From contig DASQOR010000053.1 in assembly GCA_035644395.1 (NCBI GenBank), positions 1 through 64,000 of the forward strand: 64,000 nucleotides of DNA, in the 5' to 3' direction. Position numbers and translations under genes: made by a program. The notes under the pieces were generated by a model. It had not been told where the DNA came from, did not search any database, and saw only the letters and a list, made by a program, of their open reading frames with translations. The DNA is from JBGPLJ01 sp035644395 (GTDB lineage: Bacteria; Pseudomonadota; Gammaproteobacteria; Steroidobacterales; Steroidobacteraceae). Positions 61,985 through 64,000 of this stretch are shown here, in pieces. Every line of letters starts with the position of its first letter. The first letter of the stretch is position 1.

Positions 61985-64000
61985 TCAGAATTTGACGTTG
62001 ACGCCGAGGATGACGGTCCGGCCCCAGGTTTCGAAGCCGCCGAGGATGTCGCTGCGCCCCAGGTCGGAGAAATAGAAGTCGTCGGTGAGATTGCGGCCTT
62101 CGAGCGATACGGTGAACCCGTCGGACACCTTGTACGCGACCGACGCGGTAACCCAGGTGATCGGTGCGCCCATCTGCGACAGCCCGCCCACCGCGTCGGT
62201 GATCTGCACGTACTCGCCGCTGTAGTCCGCGGCGAGCTGCGCGTCCCAGCGATTGTCTTCGTACATCAGCGCCGCAGAGAAAGCGGACTTCGACACCCCT
62301 TCCAGCGGACCCACGTGCACGCCGTCGATGTAGGCCTTCGTATCGGTGTAGGTATAGCTCGCGCGGAAGCCGAAGCCGTTCGCGAAGAAGTGCTGCGCGC
62401 CGAGTTCGAAGCCGAGCACCTTGGCCTTGTCGCCGTTGATCGGGCGGCTGACGTCATAAAGGATCGGCGCATCCGGCGCACCGCCGATGCTGCCGATCAC
62501 GCCGATATCGACGTTCTCGTCAAGTTCGGTGGTGATGAAGTTCTTGATGTTCTTCCAGAAGAGCGCCGCGTTCACCACGGACTTCGAATCGAAATACCAT
62601 TCGAGCGAGAGATCGGCCTGGTCGGCCGTCACGGGCTCGAGGTCCGCATTGCCGTCGTAGAAGACCGCAAACGTGCGATCGAGCGTGTTGTCCGTGCGGG
62701 TCGGCGCCAGCTGATTGAGCGAGGGCCGCGCCATCACGCGTGCAACGGCGGCGCGCAGCAGCAGGTCCTTCCTCATCCAGAAACCCGCGTTGATCGAGGG
62801 CAGGAACTTGCTGTAGCTGCCCTTCTGCGTGAGCGGATCCGCCGCGCTGTAGGTCACGTCGGGGCTCGAGGTCGGAATGTTCGGCGTCGGATCGAGCACA
62901 TAAACGATGCTGTCGATCGCCGTGCGGGCGATCGTGTCGGTGCTGATCCACCGCACGCCGGCGCTGGCGAACCAGTCGTCCGTGCCCCAGTTCCCCTTCA
63001 CATAGAGCGCGTTGGTGTCCTCCTGCACGTCGTAGGACTGCACCGGATTGAGTTCCGGCAAGGTCGCGGCCGCGTCGAAGACAGCGCCCGTCGGCTGGCC
63101 GTTCTCATCGAGAATCGGCTGGCCATCGAGCGCTTGCAGCGCCTGCAGGTAGTGCTTCACGTCGAACTGTACGAACGATGTCGGATAGTGACCACCCGCG
63201 TTTCGCATGAAGTGCGGCGGCGACACGATACTCACGACCTGGGCGCCGAGACTCGCGAACGTCGTACCGTACAGGTTGCAGTACTGGCAGGAGCCGCCGT
63301 TCGTATCGTTCTCGATGGTGTTGCGAACCTTGCCACGCTCCGTGCGCGCGGCGCCGAAGTCGAGCGCTTTGAATGCGCCGGCATCGAACTTCAGTGAGCC
63401 GCCGATCGTGTAGCCCGTGACCGTGTCGTCGACGTCGGTGCCCGAGAGACCGATGTAGTGCAGGCCGTAGTCCGCGTCACCGAGTTCATGGTTCGCGAGC
63501 GCGGTCGCGAGATCGCGGCCGTCGTCGAGCGTCACGGTGATGTCGGGCAGCGCGTGCGAGTTCATGTCGACGCGGGCGGTATGATCGCCGGCGATGCCGG
63601 AGACGACCCACGTGTCCTTGCCGCCGGAATCGCGCGTCGATTCGGAACGGTAGGCATCGAAGTTGAATCCCAACCGGTCGTTCACCTGCCAGTTGCCGTT
63701 CCAGCCGAACTGCGTGGTGTCGACAACGCGATGCTCGGTAATGGTGGAGATTTCCGGCACGAGCTCGGCGACGGTCATGCCCGTGACCCAGTGGTCGTTG
63801 ATGGTGACATTGCTCCAGCGGTGCTGCCCCGTCGTTTCGTCGAGAATCGAGTCCTCGACGTAGTAGGACTCCATGTAGCCGACCGTCGGCGCATCGAGGC
63901 GCGTGAAGAGCGCGTCGACGCTCATCTGGAACGCATCATTGACCTTCCACTGCCACATGCCGGTGACGCCGGTCCGCTTCTTCGTCTGCACGCGCGTGCC
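61985..64000 (-). CDS. TonB-dependent receptor, C-terminal part (runs off the right edge)
   Basis: The frame is open to the window edge, so the plug domain and signal peptide are missing. About 670 residues of beta-barrel are present, with repeated aromatic strands, KVNDAFQMSVDALFTRL, GSYSKFLPSINAGFWMRKDLLLRAAVARVMARPSLNQLAP, FELGAQHFFANGFGFRASYTYTD, VSLEGRNLTDDFYF and a final WGRTVILGVNVKF ending in Phe. The MARPSLNQLAP block is a landmark of the TonB/Xanthomonas-Caulobacter receptor family. It should import a glycan into the periplasm using TonB energy. It is the first visible gene of the sugar operon. Confidence 0.9.
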   Translation of the reverse strand, partial: GTRVQTKKRTGVTGMWQWKVNDAFQMSVDALFTRLDAPTVGYMESYYVEDSILDETTGQHRWSNVTINDHWVTGMTVAELVPEISTITEHRVVDTTQFGWNGNWQVNDRLGFNFDAYRSESTRDSGGKDTWVVSGIAGDHTARVDMNSHALPDITVTLDDGRDLATALANHELGDADYGLHYIGLSGTDVDDTVTGYTIGGSLKFDAGAFKALDFGAARTERGKVRNTIENDTNGGSCQYCNLYGTTFASLGAQVVSIVSPPHFMRNAGGHYPTSFVQFDVKHYLQALQALDGQPILDENGQPTGAVFDAAATLPELNPVQSYDVQEDTNALYVKGNWGTDDWFASAGVRWISTDTIARTAIDSIVYVLDPTPNIPTSSPDVTYSAADPLTQKGSYSKFLPSINAGFWMRKDLLLRAAVARVMARPSLNQLAPTRTDNTLDRTFAVFYDGNADLEPVTADQADLSLEWYFDSKSVVNAALFWKNIKNFITTELDENVDIGVIGSIGGAPDAPILYDVSRPINGDKAKVLGFELGAQHFFANGFGFRASYTYTDTKAYIDGVHVGPLEGVSKSAFSAALMYEDNRWDAQLAADYSGEYVQITDAVGGLSQMGAPITWVTASVAYKVSDGFTVSLEGRNLTDDFYFSDLGRSDILGGFETWGRTVILGVNVKF

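Overview
The window reads as chromosomal DNA of a GC-rich Gram-negative bacterium. I infer a proteobacterium, most likely a gammaproteobacterium near the Xanthomonadales/Steroidobacter group. The basis is an exosortase-A (XrtA)-type exopolysaccharide (EPS) locus, a soluble NAD-linked formate dehydrogenase operon, a TonB-dependent receptor of the Xanthomonas/Caulobacter style, GlyGly-CTERM-like tails and a cyclic-di-GMP riboswitch. No tRNA, rRNA, insertion sequence, prophage or CRISPR was seen. Coding density is high and most genes lie on the minus strand, with many 1-11 base overlaps that suggest translational coupling.

Left end (1-8.8 kb): a truncated sulfatase-family gene converges on a two-gene minus-strand operon for very unusual exported proteins. 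The first gene encodes 1712 residues: beta-propeller, four Ig-like repeats and a GlyGly-CTERM-like tail, then, with no stop codon, a fresh signal peptide, a RIFT-barrel/lyase-like region, three more repeats and a second tail. The second gene encodes a lipoprotein with three copies of the same repeat and a right-handed beta-helix. In front of the operon are a sigma-70-like promoter, a GEMM-I c-di-GMP riboswitch and a predicted stem that hides the Shine-Dalgarno sequence.

EPS region (9-36.6 kb): a 15-gene minus-strand run starts at the sugar transferase (36642) and continues through the PrsK/PrsR two-component pair, export lipoprotein, Wzz-like chain-length protein, tyrosine kinase, outer-membrane protein, deacetylase, FemAB protein, glycosyltransferases, amidotransferase and O-ligase to a second deacetylase (16168). 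An inverted asparagine-synthetase-like gene (14318-16159) separates it from a second minus-strand set: acyltransferase, TPR protein, acyl carrier protein, two exosortase-associated hydrolases and a glycosyltransferase. The exosortase itself, EpsI, the associated AAA ATPase, and the AMP-ligase and decarboxylase that often accompany the acyl carrier protein are not in the window. A CRP/Clp-like palindrome sits where a class II activator site would be for the main operon.

One-carbon region (36.9-43.8 kb): fdsG-fdsB-fdsA-fdhD-fdsD-folD, a compact operon for NAD-dependent formate oxidation plus folate one-carbon interconversion.

Right part (44-64 kb): an exported M3 peptidase with a clear terminator; a TetR-linked unit (exported esterase-like hydrolase, TetR regulator, FAD oxidoreductase) preceded by a 19-bp palindrome overlapping a promoter-like sequence; and a galactoside/N-acetylgalactosamine catabolic cluster: GH27 and GH36-like glycosidases, exported amidohydrolase, BadF-type sugar kinase, AgaS-like isomerase/deaminase, KbaZ/GatZ-like protein, EamA permease and a TonB-dependent receptor running off the right edge.

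Family assignments come from recognising motifs and gene order by eye. No database search was run.
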